Assembly (NCBI RefSeq): GCF_947172395.1
Contig: NC_069094.1
Location: 952,501-1,016,500, forward strand
Direction of reading: 5' to 3'
Source: Bicyclus anynana
Lineage: Eukaryota > Arthropoda > Insecta > Lepidoptera > Nymphalidae
Length of the DNA: 64,000 nucleotides
Position numbers and translations under genes: made by a program. Position 1 is the first letter of the stretch. Each line of letters opens with the position of its first letter. Under the pieces are notes generated by a model. It did no database searches, was not told the DNA's origin, and saw only the letters and a program-made list of their open reading frames with translations. This document shows, piece after piece, positions 11,619 through 23,500 of this stretch.

Positions 11619-12616
11619 CCTATCCTATTTTACTCATCAGTTGTGGATAACTAGATAATAATTACTTTCTAATCTAAAATTCTAAATCGCATTGCTTTGT
11701 TTATGTAAAATATAACCTAAAAATTAACGTCAAAAACATATGTTGAGTTGACATTGACAAATGACAGTAGCTGAAGAACCACAAACAATTGGATTTTTGC
11801 ACCACAGAATTTCCAACGGGTTTAACCTTTCACTGTGGTGGTCGTAATGGTGGTGTTTATATACACTTCTTTAAATCAATCATTTTTATAAATACTTTAG
11901 AAAGATAATCATATAAAATGGAAAAACGCATTGAAAAATTAAATACAACTTGTTTCTTGTATAAAAAAATTCAAAGTCCACTGAGCCCACAACTACAGTT
12001 AAAGGGTTAAAAATACAGATTATATTTAAGTCCTCAGATGAATACAAAGTCAGAATCAGAAGTTTATAATTATTTATTTTGTCTATGGTCTGTTGCGAAG
12101 TGAAAGAAAGAGGTGGTTGTTGTTTTTTTGCAATAAGATTTTAAAATAATTTAGAATCACAATACTTGTTTACATTGCCGACGTAATTAAAAATAATCAA
12201 AGGAATGAATATTTGTTTGTAAGTAAATGATAATAAATGTTTTGCAACACCAACAGTTCCTCTCAATGAATAATAATCTCTAAAAATCACCGATATCATT
12301 GTTCAAGTCCAAAGTAAGTAATACATATTATTATTTGAATCATTATACGTATATTAATATGTTAACACATGTTAATCAAATATGTTAATCAAAATAGGTT
12401 TTACCAACTGTATTTTTAATTTAGTGCCACAAGTTTAATTCAGTCCGATTTCCGACTATCGATACAATGATAGTAGGTATTGAATTAATCTAAGGCCATG
12501 CGTAGTTAAGATAAACGCGTTAGGAACACAATATCATATTCTATTACATAAAAAAATTATCTTTTAATGTAAACAAATGACTTCTATGACGCATGATATA
12601 AACTGTATTGTTTCAG
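11619..12616. promoter_or_regulatory. Shared intergenic promoter region between deformylase and HIBCH
   Basis: A 1 kb AT-rich gap separates the two divergent start codons. It has no ORF and no clear repeat. TTGACATTGACAAATGACA near 11748 is a string of TGACA boxes. A possible donor GTAAGT at 12313, paired with the TTTCAG that abuts the HIBCH ATG, would give that gene a 5' UTR exon. Core promoter elements could not be assigned with confidence. Confidence 0.45.
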
Positions 12617-15368
12617 ATGCTTAAACTAAGAATATTTCCTCAAGTTACATCTATACTAAAACGCACAATGTCTACTCAGGAGCCAGATGTTTTATTCGAG
12701 TCAGTCAGCAATGCTGGTATCATCACACTAAACAGGCCCAAAGCTCTCAACTCCCTCAATACATCAATGGTAACAAAACTGTTACCACAACTACAAGAAA
12801 TGGAGAACAGTAAAACCCTAGTCATAATTAAAGGGGCCGGCGACAAAGCTTTCTGTGCTGGAGGAGATGTAAAAATGGCTATAGACAAAGTAGAAGGACC
12901 AATATTCTTCCACACAGAATATAATGTCAATTATCTCATTGGAAAATACAAAATTCCATACATAGCTTTTCTTAATGGGATAACAATGGGAGGTGGCTTA
13001 GGTTTATCCGTTCACGGAAGGTACAGGGTGGCTACAGAAAAAACCATGATAGCAATGCCGGAGACTAAAATTGGGTTGTTCCCTGATGTGGGGGGTTCTT
13101 ATTTCTTGCCAAGACTGCCAGTTAATTTAGGACTCTATTTGGGCTTGACAGGTAAACTTATATTGGAACCATACTTTTATAGTTATAGTCAATTAACTAT
13201 TAACTACCTGGAGTTTGCACACAAAATGCATACAATGGACTACATAAGTTCCCATTAACTCAAGGTAAAGGTATTAAATCACATTTGTGAAATATTTAAA
13301 TACTTCTTTAAATGTGATTTAATACCTTTACCTACCTTGAATAGGTGGTATACAAATTTCAATTAATCAGACTCAATGATTGAGTAATACTTGGCAATAA
13401 ACCATGACAGTTTTGAAATGAGCTCTGTTGTTAAGATCTTAAAATAAATGATTGCAAGCTGCAGATTAATAATATATGCAAAAACATTAAGTAGGTATAT
13501 TAAAATTCTTTGATCATTTGTATCTCATTTGCATGCAGTGTGTATGCATACATAATATATGCTAAGCTTCATGTCCATGTTAATAATGTAATCTATACTT
13601 ATATTATAAAGCTGAAGAGTTTGTTTGTTTGATTGAATGTGCTAATCTCTGGAACCATCCATGTCCATGGTCCATTTTGAAAAATTCTTTCAGCTCATTT
13701 ATCGAGGAAGGCTAAAGGCTTTATATTATTCCCGTATTCCTACGGGAATGGAAACCACGCGAGTAAACCGCGCGGCATCAGCTAGTTTACAATAATTACA
13801 ATAGAAAAAATACATCGTTTGGTTTCATGATTTGTAGAACTTATAGAAGTTATTACTAGCTACTTTATGCACAAAAATTTTTGCAACTCAAACTGTCTCA
13901 TTTGTTAAGCAAATTTTGCTGTAAAGTCAGCTGTTTAAATATTATTAAACTATTCAGCCAAGTCATACCTACATGTCTAGATAAATTTATGTTAGTATGT
14001 GACAAACATGGTAGATTACCCTAAGAATAGGAGACACTATAGTCTGCCAGGATTCACAATGATAGTACATATTATGAATGTCATAAGGCAACTCTCACCA
14101 TACCCATGCTATCTGAAAAACACTTTAATCTCATTTTTCTCTACTGAGTCATGTATTTGTGATGAGGACCTAACACCTACTAGTGGTAAAATATGGACTT
14201 GTTATTTGCTTAAATGTAAAAATCATTTTAAAATTACTTTATTGAAATTATTATACACCATGAAAATCTATTCAGTAGCTTTAAAGCTTGTTGTAAACAG
14301 ACAGACCTACAGACTACAGTAAAGAATTTGTTTTATAATATGTAATAGTACTAATTTTCAGGTGATAGACTAAAAGGAAAGGATGTAGTTAAAGCTGGTA
14401 TCGCCACACATTTTGTGTCAAGCAAGCGTCTGTATGAACTGGAGAAGCTGCTATTGAGATGCACCAGCGATGTGGAGGTGGATAACTTGTTGAACAAGTT
14501 CAATGAGCCACCCGAGGAGTTCTCCCTGGCTCCGAACATCAAACACATCAACTACTGCTTCGCTGCTTCCACTGTTGAAGAAATCATAGAGAGGCTGGAG
14601 AAAGTGAAGAATGATTGGTCCGTCAAAACTATAGAGGTGAGTGTTTTTTTCAAGTGTTTTCTTAGCATATCTTTAATTAAACAGTAACAATAACTTTTTT
14701 GTTATGTTATATTTTCGTTCTGGCTAAGATAGCTTACATGCTCCTATATCGTGCTAATTTTACTTAACCATCAAATGATTTACATTTTATATTTACAGAC
14801 ACTGCACCAAATGTGCCCCGGCTCGCTGAAGATCACGATGCGTGCGCTGCAGCGCGGCGCACAATTGGACCTGCCGCAGTGCCTCAAGATGGAGTACCGC
14901 CTCGCCTGCCGCGCCACAGAGAACCATGACTTCCCTGAAGGTAAACGTGTCTAATGTCACAGACACTGCACCAAATGTGCCCCGGCTCGCTCAAGGTCAC
15001 ATGTTAAGTCTCATGTGCCTGTAATTAAACCAACAACCATAGCCTTCAGAATCCTAACCACAAACTCTTAAATCGGCCGTGCTCTCCGTGTTGCAAGAAC
15101 CAGCTCATGACTAAGGGTTCGAAACTAGTCGGGCACACTCCGACGTTTTAGCATGTGTGTTCTAGGCGTGTTTCAGGAAAAATTATTATCTTCTTTAAAT
15201 ACCCAAAAAAATTGATTTCCAGGTGTCCGAGCTTTGCTCATCGACAAAGACAATAAGCCTCAGTGGCAACACAAGACATTGGCCGATGTGGACGAGGACT
15301 ACGTGGAGGAATACTTTAAGAGACTACCGCAGGAGAGAGAGCTACAGTTCTTTGATGCTAAGCTTTAA
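12617..15368 (+). CDS. HIBCH: 3-hydroxyisobutyryl-CoA hydrolase, mitochondrial
   Basis: It hydrolyses 3-hydroxyisobutyryl-CoA in valine breakdown in the mitochondrial matrix. Exons 12617-13151, 14362-14636, 14799-14940 and 15223-15368 join in frame to 365 residues, near the usual size of about 385. The crotonase fold is plain: FCAGGDVKM (CoA-binding loop), NGITMGGGLGLSVHGRYRVA (oxyanion region) and MPETKIGLFPDVGGSYFLPR (with the Glu and Asp used by the hydrolase branch). The C-terminal part has LKGKDVVKAGIATHFV and ends QFFDAKL. The N-terminus MLKLRIFPQVTSILKR is basic and fits import. The start abuts a TTTCAG, so a non-coding upstream exon is likely. A second in-frame Met at 12668 could give a cytosolic form. 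Odd point: part of the third exon is repeated in the next intron. Confidence 0.94.
13259..13341. repeat. Hairpin in HIBCH intron 1
   Basis: Arms 13264-13286 and 13310-13332 are exact inverted repeats (GGTAAAGGTATTAAATCACA...) with a 23-base AT-rich loop. Outside a 4-base bulge the pairing resumes (TCAAG/CTTGA). It is either a MITE remnant or a foldback. Confidence 0.7.
13592..13785 (+). mobile_element. Small non-autonomous Helitron, 194 bp
   Basis: It starts TCTATACTTATATTATAAAG after an A and ends CGCGCGGCATCAGCTAG before a T, the Helitron pattern. It lies in HIBCH intron 1. It shares end motifs with the larger copies at 26304, 29786 and 56769. Confidence 0.65.
14960..15000 (+). pseudogene. 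Duplicated start of HIBCH exon 3 (pseudo-exon)
   Basis: The 41 bases from CAGACACTGCACC onward repeat 14796-14836 with two changes, 164 bp downstream. The copy keeps an AG acceptor and the residues TLHQMCPGSLK, then meets a stop within a few codons. It is best read as the remnant of a tandem duplication of exon 3 plus 19 intron bases. Confidence 0.8.
15085..15180 (+). repeat. Dispersed repeat, ACTAGTCGGGCA family
   Basis: CCAGCTCATGACTAAGGGTT, then GAAACTAGTCGGGCACACTC and CCGACGTTTTAG. Similar copies are at about 44885-44975 and 62593-62690. It has no ORF and is probably a LINE or SINE fragment common in Lepidoptera. Confidence 0.55.
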
Positions 15369-17010
15369 GCTAAACTTGTCTCGACATACAGTTATGTAAC
15401 CTTCAGTCAATGTATTGGTAAGAAAAGTTTTGTCGCTTATGAACTTTGTTCACATGTCATTGAATGTTTCCAGAATTTTAAAAAAGATTCTTTAGGGGCA
15501 TAGCACACATCAACTCAAAAAGCGAATTGTAACCACGAACTGTAAGTTTGTCCTGAGGCGAGATGATTATGTGATTCTGATTAGTGTGTTTTGCAGTGGT
15601 ATCAGATATACTGGATGGCTCGAGTTGATATGGTGTTGAACCCTTTCTAAGTTATTCGTTTTGTGTGTGCTTTGACCCAAAAAGGAACAACTTTTGCTAA
15701 TGAAATAATCAACTAATAAATCAAAATGTCAATGACGTTAAGCCATTCAAGATTTTTTATTGTGATTTTGAAATTACAAAAGTTGTTTACATCTTTTAAA
15801 CGTAATATACTTTTGGGATGATGTTTAAATTAAAGACACATTGCATTGAACTATTATAATTTTGAATAATATGACAGAAAATGTTGCTTAAGTAGAAAGT
15901 TGAAACTTTTGTAAATAAGTATAAAATATTGCATGAAAGGCTTAAAAATACGGCTTTGTAATAAAAGTCTAAAGTGCAGTTCACACTGCCGTTGTATTTG
16001 TAAAACATAATTATGTATGATGATATTATTTTTTGAATGATTTTATGTTTTGATACTGGGATTGTAACAGGGTGAATCAGGCATTTACTTAAAAATAATA
16101 ATTATTATTATTATTTGTACGGAATCCACTCCAAATGTATAACATTGGCCATTGGCATTATAGCAAGCCATATTATAGTTAAGTATAGTACTTTTTATTA
16201 GCAGCTATCTATGTTGAAGTTTTACAATGCCATTCTATTTTTAATTTTTGGTTAAGGCTCTGGGTTCTAAACATTTTTAACTTAATGTCATTATAAATGA
16301 GTGATAAATCACAGACAGACAATAAATACATTTATACTAGAAACATTTATTACAAGTACATATAATAATTGTTGATAAATATTTAAAAAAAATAGTGGCT
16401 TATTGTGTACCTAATGTCATTAAAACGAAAACTTGATTGATGTAGATTGAAAATACGTATATTTTATAAGTAGGCTGTTATATATTACATAATTTGATAT
16501 TTTTATTGCATGCATGCTCGAAAAGTTATATATATTTTTTTATATTTAATATACAATTAATTATTATCAGTATAGACTACCAAGATGCAGAAGAATAGAC
16601 TGTCCCCGTAAATTATAAATGAATGGAAATTGTTTCATCTACTATCTTTGATTGTTCAAATCAGTGTCTATCCTCATGACATATAAGGAAGAATAAAACA
16701 CATAAATGTTCGCACAGCTTTATACATTCAGATCTATAATATTTTATAAATAGTATATTTTATATAGTGTATATATATGTAATGTTAAACAAACAGTTAT
16801 TAAATAACTGTTAGTTATAAAATAACTGCATAACAACCATATATCTACATGAGCTATTGCTTATTTGAGTTCAAGTTGTGCGTACCATAAATAACGAAGC
16901 AAGTTTAATTTGTAATTTATATTATTTCTACTGATTTTGTACTGTAATGTGATGGAGTCAAAAGACTGTTAGCTGTTGGACTCAATAAAGGAGTATATTG
17001 TATCTGAGTT
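15369..17010 (+). other. HIBCH 3' UTR and downstream AT-rich DNA
   Basis: No gene is seen. Several AATAAA signals occur; the one at 16984-16989, in a segment ending ACTCAATAAAGG, looks most like a genuine 3' end, and earlier ones may give shorter transcripts. Short ORFs here are AT-rich noise. Confidence 0.4.
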
Positions 17011-17522
17011 TTTCATTTCACCTTAGGTATGTAATATTCTAAAAACTATCTTCTTTGCGGGATGTTTGAGCCTATTTTTTAACCGACTTCAAAGGTTTTT
17101 AATTCGAGTGTATGTTTTCTCAATTAAGTACCTAGATTTAAGCAAGAAATCCGTGGTTTGAAAACTCGTATTTATGAGTTTGATGAATTAAAAAAAAATA
17201 GTTAATGTAAGAATAAACAGGTTTATCTTTATAGGAATAATGAAAACAACAAAGTGTACACATAAAAGCACATGTTTTTGGAACAAAGTTCCTTAAAGCG
17301 CGATGCGAAAGGAAGCTAGATGAAAAAAATTAAGAAAAGCTGTAACGACACTTTTTGCTATAGTTGTAAGCCGTGCGCGTGTTTCTCTGTCTGTCTCTCT
17401 TTCTCTCATAGAAAGCAAGCCAGTTATTTTCGTCTCATCTTTCTATTTGTGTAGGTATATGAATTACTAGGTTTTACTATATTATAGGTACAGATTAGAG
17501 TAAACTTTTATTTGCTCTTTTC

Positions 17523-20500
17523 TTAGTATAAAATTGAGAATGCAGAATAGGATGATTTCACGATCTGGAACAATTAGAAGAAAAAAAGTATTTATATTAT
17601 AAAATTGGACTACATAGATTAAAGAAGAAAGCTCGTCAAATGAATTTAATGAAGTTAATGAAATCTCGCTTGTTTCGTTCTTTCGACACTCCTTCATATG
17701 GTTGTAGGCTTTAGTCCAAGGAATTCGACATACGTACTCACGAAAAACATATTCGCATTACCGCATTGCCGGCAAAACAAAGAATAATAATCTTACCGAA
17801 ACATATGCCTGATACGAGACCTCCATGATGCCGAAGCTTCGTATGACGACATGCCTCTGCAACATTACGATTAGGTATTTAGGTATTAGGCATTTTGACG
17901 GCATTCGTGGCGCAGTGGTAAGCGCGGTGGATTTACAAGTTGGAGGTTCTAGGTTCGATCCCTGGCTGGGTCGATTGAGGTTTTTTTATTTGATTTCGGT
18001 CTGGCTGGTGGGAGTGGCTAGTTGCCACCCTACCGACAAAGACGCTAAGCGATTTAGCGTTCCGGTACGATGTCGTATAGAAACCGAAAAGGTGTGTGAA
18101 TTATCACTCTCCTCCTAACAAGTTAGTCCGCTTCCATCTTAGATTGCATCATCACTTACATTGCAGCGGGCTAACTTGTAAAGAATAAAAAAGTAATCAT
18201 TGATGGTAGGTCCGATGCAAAATTTATGACGTCTCGGAAATTATCTGTGGATGTCGCTACCCGCAGGGGGTAGGTACATAAAGTACGATAAAATCAAGAC
18301 GTGTGAGGCGATATCAGGTAACTGAGAGCCGCACTCCTACTTTCGCGCTGATACCTAAAATCTTGTATTGCGCAATTTAACGCACGATGTTCCGAAACGT
18401 AATATAATTTGCACCATACTTTATGTAATTTTAAGCGACTTCAATGGACTGCCACATACTGCACGGCGCGGCTGATTGGCGTGAGAAATAGACAAAAACG
18501 TCGTATGGCCACATTACTCGTCCTGCCGCATAACATGCTCCTCGTATTGCCCATTATATTTTGTCTGTTTTGAGCGCGAGTCAAACAACTACGACGTCGC
18601 GACTATTTGCCCAATAGAATAGTGTGTGGCCAGACGGCAACATCGCGGCAGTGCGAGTAACGGTGAAGAGCATTGTTTGGCTGTAGCATAATGTATTTTT
18701 AACCTATAGTCAAATTGAGTAGGTATTTTAAACTATGTAAACAAACAAAAACAGCTGACTCAGGGGTGCTCAACATTTTATCATTATTTACGAATATTAT
18801 CATGAAATAAAACTTCCTGTGGTAAACAAATATTTTTTTAATTCTATATTCCTATATAATATATCCTGTTATTTATCAAACAGATAATGCTTCACTTATA
18901 TTAAGGGTTCCGTAGGCAATAAAGAACTCTTATAGTTTTGTTTCTTTATTATGTAGAAGCAAGCATAAGGTTTCCTCGACATATTTAAACACATTAATCA
19001 AAACGGTTTTCTCGGAGGACGATAAGGGTGATTGATTCGTACGTTTCTTTTTTGGTGACGGAAACAATAGCAACGCGGAATAACTGCTCCGGCTAGTACC
19101 AGGCTCCGGTTCACTAATTTTCGTACTAAACTAAATAAAATAAATTAATTAAACTGATAAAAAACCCGACTGCATAAATGATAAAAAAACTGAAAAGAAA
19201 AAAAAAGCTCAGTCCAGAAGTGTAGAAACAATTAGAAAACAGTCGGGACCTATTATATTGAATAGAATTTCGTCTACATTTTTTATTAGGTCCCGACTTT
19301 AGTTTGATCAATTTTTATATCATTTATGCCGGGTTTTTATATTTGTTTAATTAATTAATTTATTTCACACTTTTTAGTTACGATAGATGGTGAATTTCGG
19401 ATTTATTGGTTACGTTTGTTACAAAGTACGATAATGTATACCTAAGTCCAACCGAAATTAAGTAAATATTCAAAAAATCTACGCAACCCTCGGTGGCCGA
19501 ATCCGACTCGCACTTGTCCGATTTTTATAATCAATATATTTCTTTTAGTCTATTTTAGGTGTTTTATAACTACACTTCATAAACCTCGCACCTTATAGTC
19601 GTCCGCCTCGCGTATTATGTATAGACTTAATTAATATTAGAATTAATAAATAACGTTTTCCTAATTGTAGTTTTTTTAACATGGCCATGATATACTATTT
19701 TGAAATTCTCACAAAAATCCCTTGAATTTGATTCGCATGTTGCAATATTCACAAAAAACAAACTTCACCCCGATTCTATAGCGTCTCACAGTCGTCTTGT
19801 TGGTTTTTTTTTTCTAATTTCACCTATCTAAGAACATTGGGTTATTAAAACAAATCTAACGTTATCTGAATTACGTAAATCCGTTCAACGGTTTGGAAGA
19901 TATGAGGTAATAAAGAATATTACATACATACATACAAGATACGCGCGAAAAACATAACCCTTCTTGCAGTCGGGTAAAAACAGTAAACAAACAACAAATA
20001 AACTATAATTAACAATAACAACGAAACGAGAACAAAACGAAATAACAAAAATTACAAGGGAAGAAAATACGCACGACAGACTGGATTTAGTTAACGAATC
20101 ATTAACGAATACTGATTATAAGTAGGAGTATTAGTCATAGACAGCAAATAAAGTAGTGTTCTGTGCTGTGAAGTGTGAACTGTCAAATGTCAAATCTTCT
20201 TTCACTTATTAATACAAAATCAAAAAAATTATCATAGTATATGGTAATTCTGCAATAAATGAAAGGTTAAATTCACATTAAATTATTAAATTCGTTTTAA
20301 TTACAACTTCTTTCTTCTTATGATATGAAAATACGACATTTATAAAATAATTAAAGTTATAATTTAATTTTATAAATGCACATTTAATACCCATAAAACT
20401 CAATATCTTTATTTTTCATAATGGTTTGTGACTCATGTCTGCTTGGGTTCTTTTTATGTCGTTTGTATTGTTTTTGTGCAAACTCTATATATTTAACATA

Positions 20501-23500
20501 GAGGAATTAGAAATGGAAATGGATCGCACCCAAATGCAGCAACAAAATTGTCTGTCGTTTTTTGAAGGGTACGAGGTAAACTCAGTCATCGATAATATTT
20601 AACAAAAATAAATAATAAAATATTTAACAAGAATAATATAATCTGTACACAGAATATTAAATTAATGGATCGATGTTTTGCTGTTTGTTCGTTCGTTAGA
20701 AGAATAGTATCTATTTTTCATTTAGATATGCTTGTTTTTAATACAAATTTATTATTTATTATAATTATGTTTTTGATGACCTCTGTGGCGCAGTGGTATG
20801 CGCGGTGGATTTACAAGAAGGAGGTCCTGGGTTGGATTCCCGACTGGGCTGATTGAGGTTTTCTTAATTGGACCAGGTCTGGCTGGTGGAAGGATTCGGC
20901 CGTGGCTAGTTACCACCCTACCGGCAAAGACGTACCGCCGAGCGATTTAGCGTTCCGGTACGATGCCGTAACCGAAAGGGGTGTGGATTTTCATCCTCCT
21001 CCTTACAAGTTAGCCCGCTTCCATCTAAGACTACATCATCACTTACCATCAGGTGAGATTGTAGTCAAGGGCTAACTTGTAAACAATAAAAAAAAAATCT
21101 TAGATTGCATCATCGCTTACCATCAGGTGAAACTGAAATCGAACGTCACGTCATCTTTTAGTGAATTAGAAGTTGTTGACCATTTTTCATGCCATTGAAC
21201 TACTTACTACACAAACCGGAATGATTAGGGAGTTTTTTCAGTCGACGAAAACGATTACAACAATGAAACATCGATACGATATAAGTATACACGCGTTAGA
21301 TCGTTGATTGATTGACAGAGAGGTAACGTCTTGCGAGGCAGGTCCTTCTATAATTAGTCCAAGATAATTAATTAATTGTAATTAATGATCCGGGCTCAAA
21401 AGGGCTAGAACCCAGAGCCGTAAAGCTTATTATTAAAAATAAAATGTATCTGAATCGAAACGAAAAGTGTCGCCTAAAAGAACCTTTTTGAGCAGTGATA
21501 TTGTTGTGTAAAAAGCCTAAAGTTGTGGACTATAGCTGGATATTTTCACATGCTAGTTGGTACGTACCTGAGCTTGTGACATGGCCAAGACCAAAAGCTG
21601 TCGCACTCTCCGTGATCTCATGCCCTGGCAATGCTGCCAACCAGAACTGTACATGGCGGTGGGCAGGAGAGCTGCCTGAAATGGCATCGTTATAATGTAT
21701 GTTAAGAGAAGAGGTTTTACAGTCCACCTTGTATAGGTAAAGTAGAATTGTCATTAATCTTTGTCTATTTGAGCATAAAGTTTCCAAAATTTTTCCAAGT
21801 CCCAAAAAAAACCTAAATGATTTAACGCGTGCCAGTACCTACTCGAACGCAAAGCGATACAGAACATGTCGGGCACAGAAGTTGAGTTTTAATGCATTCT
21901 AATAGGTACCTTTAAACCTACACGAAAAGTCACAAGTCCTGGGACCTGCGCGAGAAGTTTCATCTACCACTAATGATATTTTTGTTTTTACATTATATAC
22001 TTAGGCGAGCGCTTGGCTGCAATCATGCTTGGACAATATGCGATGATGCAGCCCATGGTAGAACGCGCTTGTCTAGAAGATGCCTATTCACTCTTGACTT
22101 GAACATACCCATGTTGTAGGTGGTAGGGAAAACGGAAGCTGGAAGGGCATTCTATAACTTCGCAGTGCGGATCAGGAACGAAGAACTGAAACGCCTCCGC
22201 GATGCCTGGCAGTTCGAACTGAACTAGTTCGAAAAGTTGTGCATTCTCCAAAATAAATCCTGGTACAATCCCTGTAACTGCTACCTATCGCGTTATACTA
22301 GGACATTTAGAATGATGCTCTTGCTGGACTTGCCTCGACGGTAATGTTGCCCGCGTTCCACATCAGCATGCCGGTGTTGAGGAGCATTGCCACGCCCGTG
22401 CTCAGTATGGTGCAGGTTTGGCCGAACGAGCGGTCCGCGTGCTGGAACAATGTCGGAGACTTGATATGATACTTATGGCATGTCTCGTCTTTGGACACGC
22501 CATTCTCTGGTCGAACTGACAGTGGCATTCGCTCAATCCAATCACCGTATTCTACATCGCCGATGCATAGGCCTTTGACATGTCAGCCCTTGCTACTAAG
22601 CAAAGGCTGACATGATATCATATCGTAATTACCCATAGGTAATTACGATAAATAATTATGGATTTTGGACAGCAAGTAGCAGCAGTAAAGCGCATTTTTA
22701 TACATTTTCTTTTAAAACCTATGGGACTCTAAATCATCAAAACAGAAAAGCATATTTTTGTTACTGTTTCTTCAGTATCATAATGAGATATGAGAAATCA
22801 TGTCCTCCTTCACCAGTATATACACATACATGCAAACATTGACAGCTATACGACAATGTTGGGCACGGACTTTGGTGTAGGGTATAGATATCATAGAATG
22901 AAGCAGCAGAAGCAGCTTTTTGAAAGCCGTAATGCTCCTCTAGAGGATCGTCCGCGGCTCTCTTTACGCTAAATATAGCGACGAGGGATGTCATTAAGGC
23001 CATCAACAAACTGCTGGCGGGCAGCACTTCTTACACAGCACAGTCTTGATGATACGACATCCATCCTCTTTGGCGCAGCCCTTTGAAGCGATAAATCAAT
23101 TATTGGGTTGGTACTTTTTAGCCGTTTGTGGATGGGACGTAGTATAGCTATTCTGTTATCTCTGTTATATCTGTTGGGCCTTACCGTCGCCTGTACAAGC
23201 AGCATAGCAAGAACGACCACATTCAATGCGATTTGCCCGCTGTACACGAAGCCGGCTATGATTTGACATTCTGAAGTGCACCTGCAGGACAACAGTATTT
23301 GATATACAGATTTATCATCATCAATTTAACGGCCCACAGTAGGAATTCAGTTTTTCCAAAATCCCGCGGGAACCATGGATTTTTCCGGGATTAAAAGTAG
23401 GTATGTGTTAATCGAAAGTGAAATCTATTTCCATTCCAAATTTCAGCCCAATCGCATCTGTAGCCGCATCGTAAAGGAGGAACAAACTTTCGCCTTTATA

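Noticed and set aside
17895..17975. Apparent tRNA gene (A and B boxes)
   Set aside because: The head is followed by the SINE family B body and a poly(A) tail, and recurs elsewhere; the cloverleaf is not intact.
20515..20576. Short ATG exon-like segment with a GTAAAC donor and a similar phrase at 53540
   Set aside because: No partner exon found; the shared ACAAAATTGTCTGTC phrase alone is not enough for a gene call.
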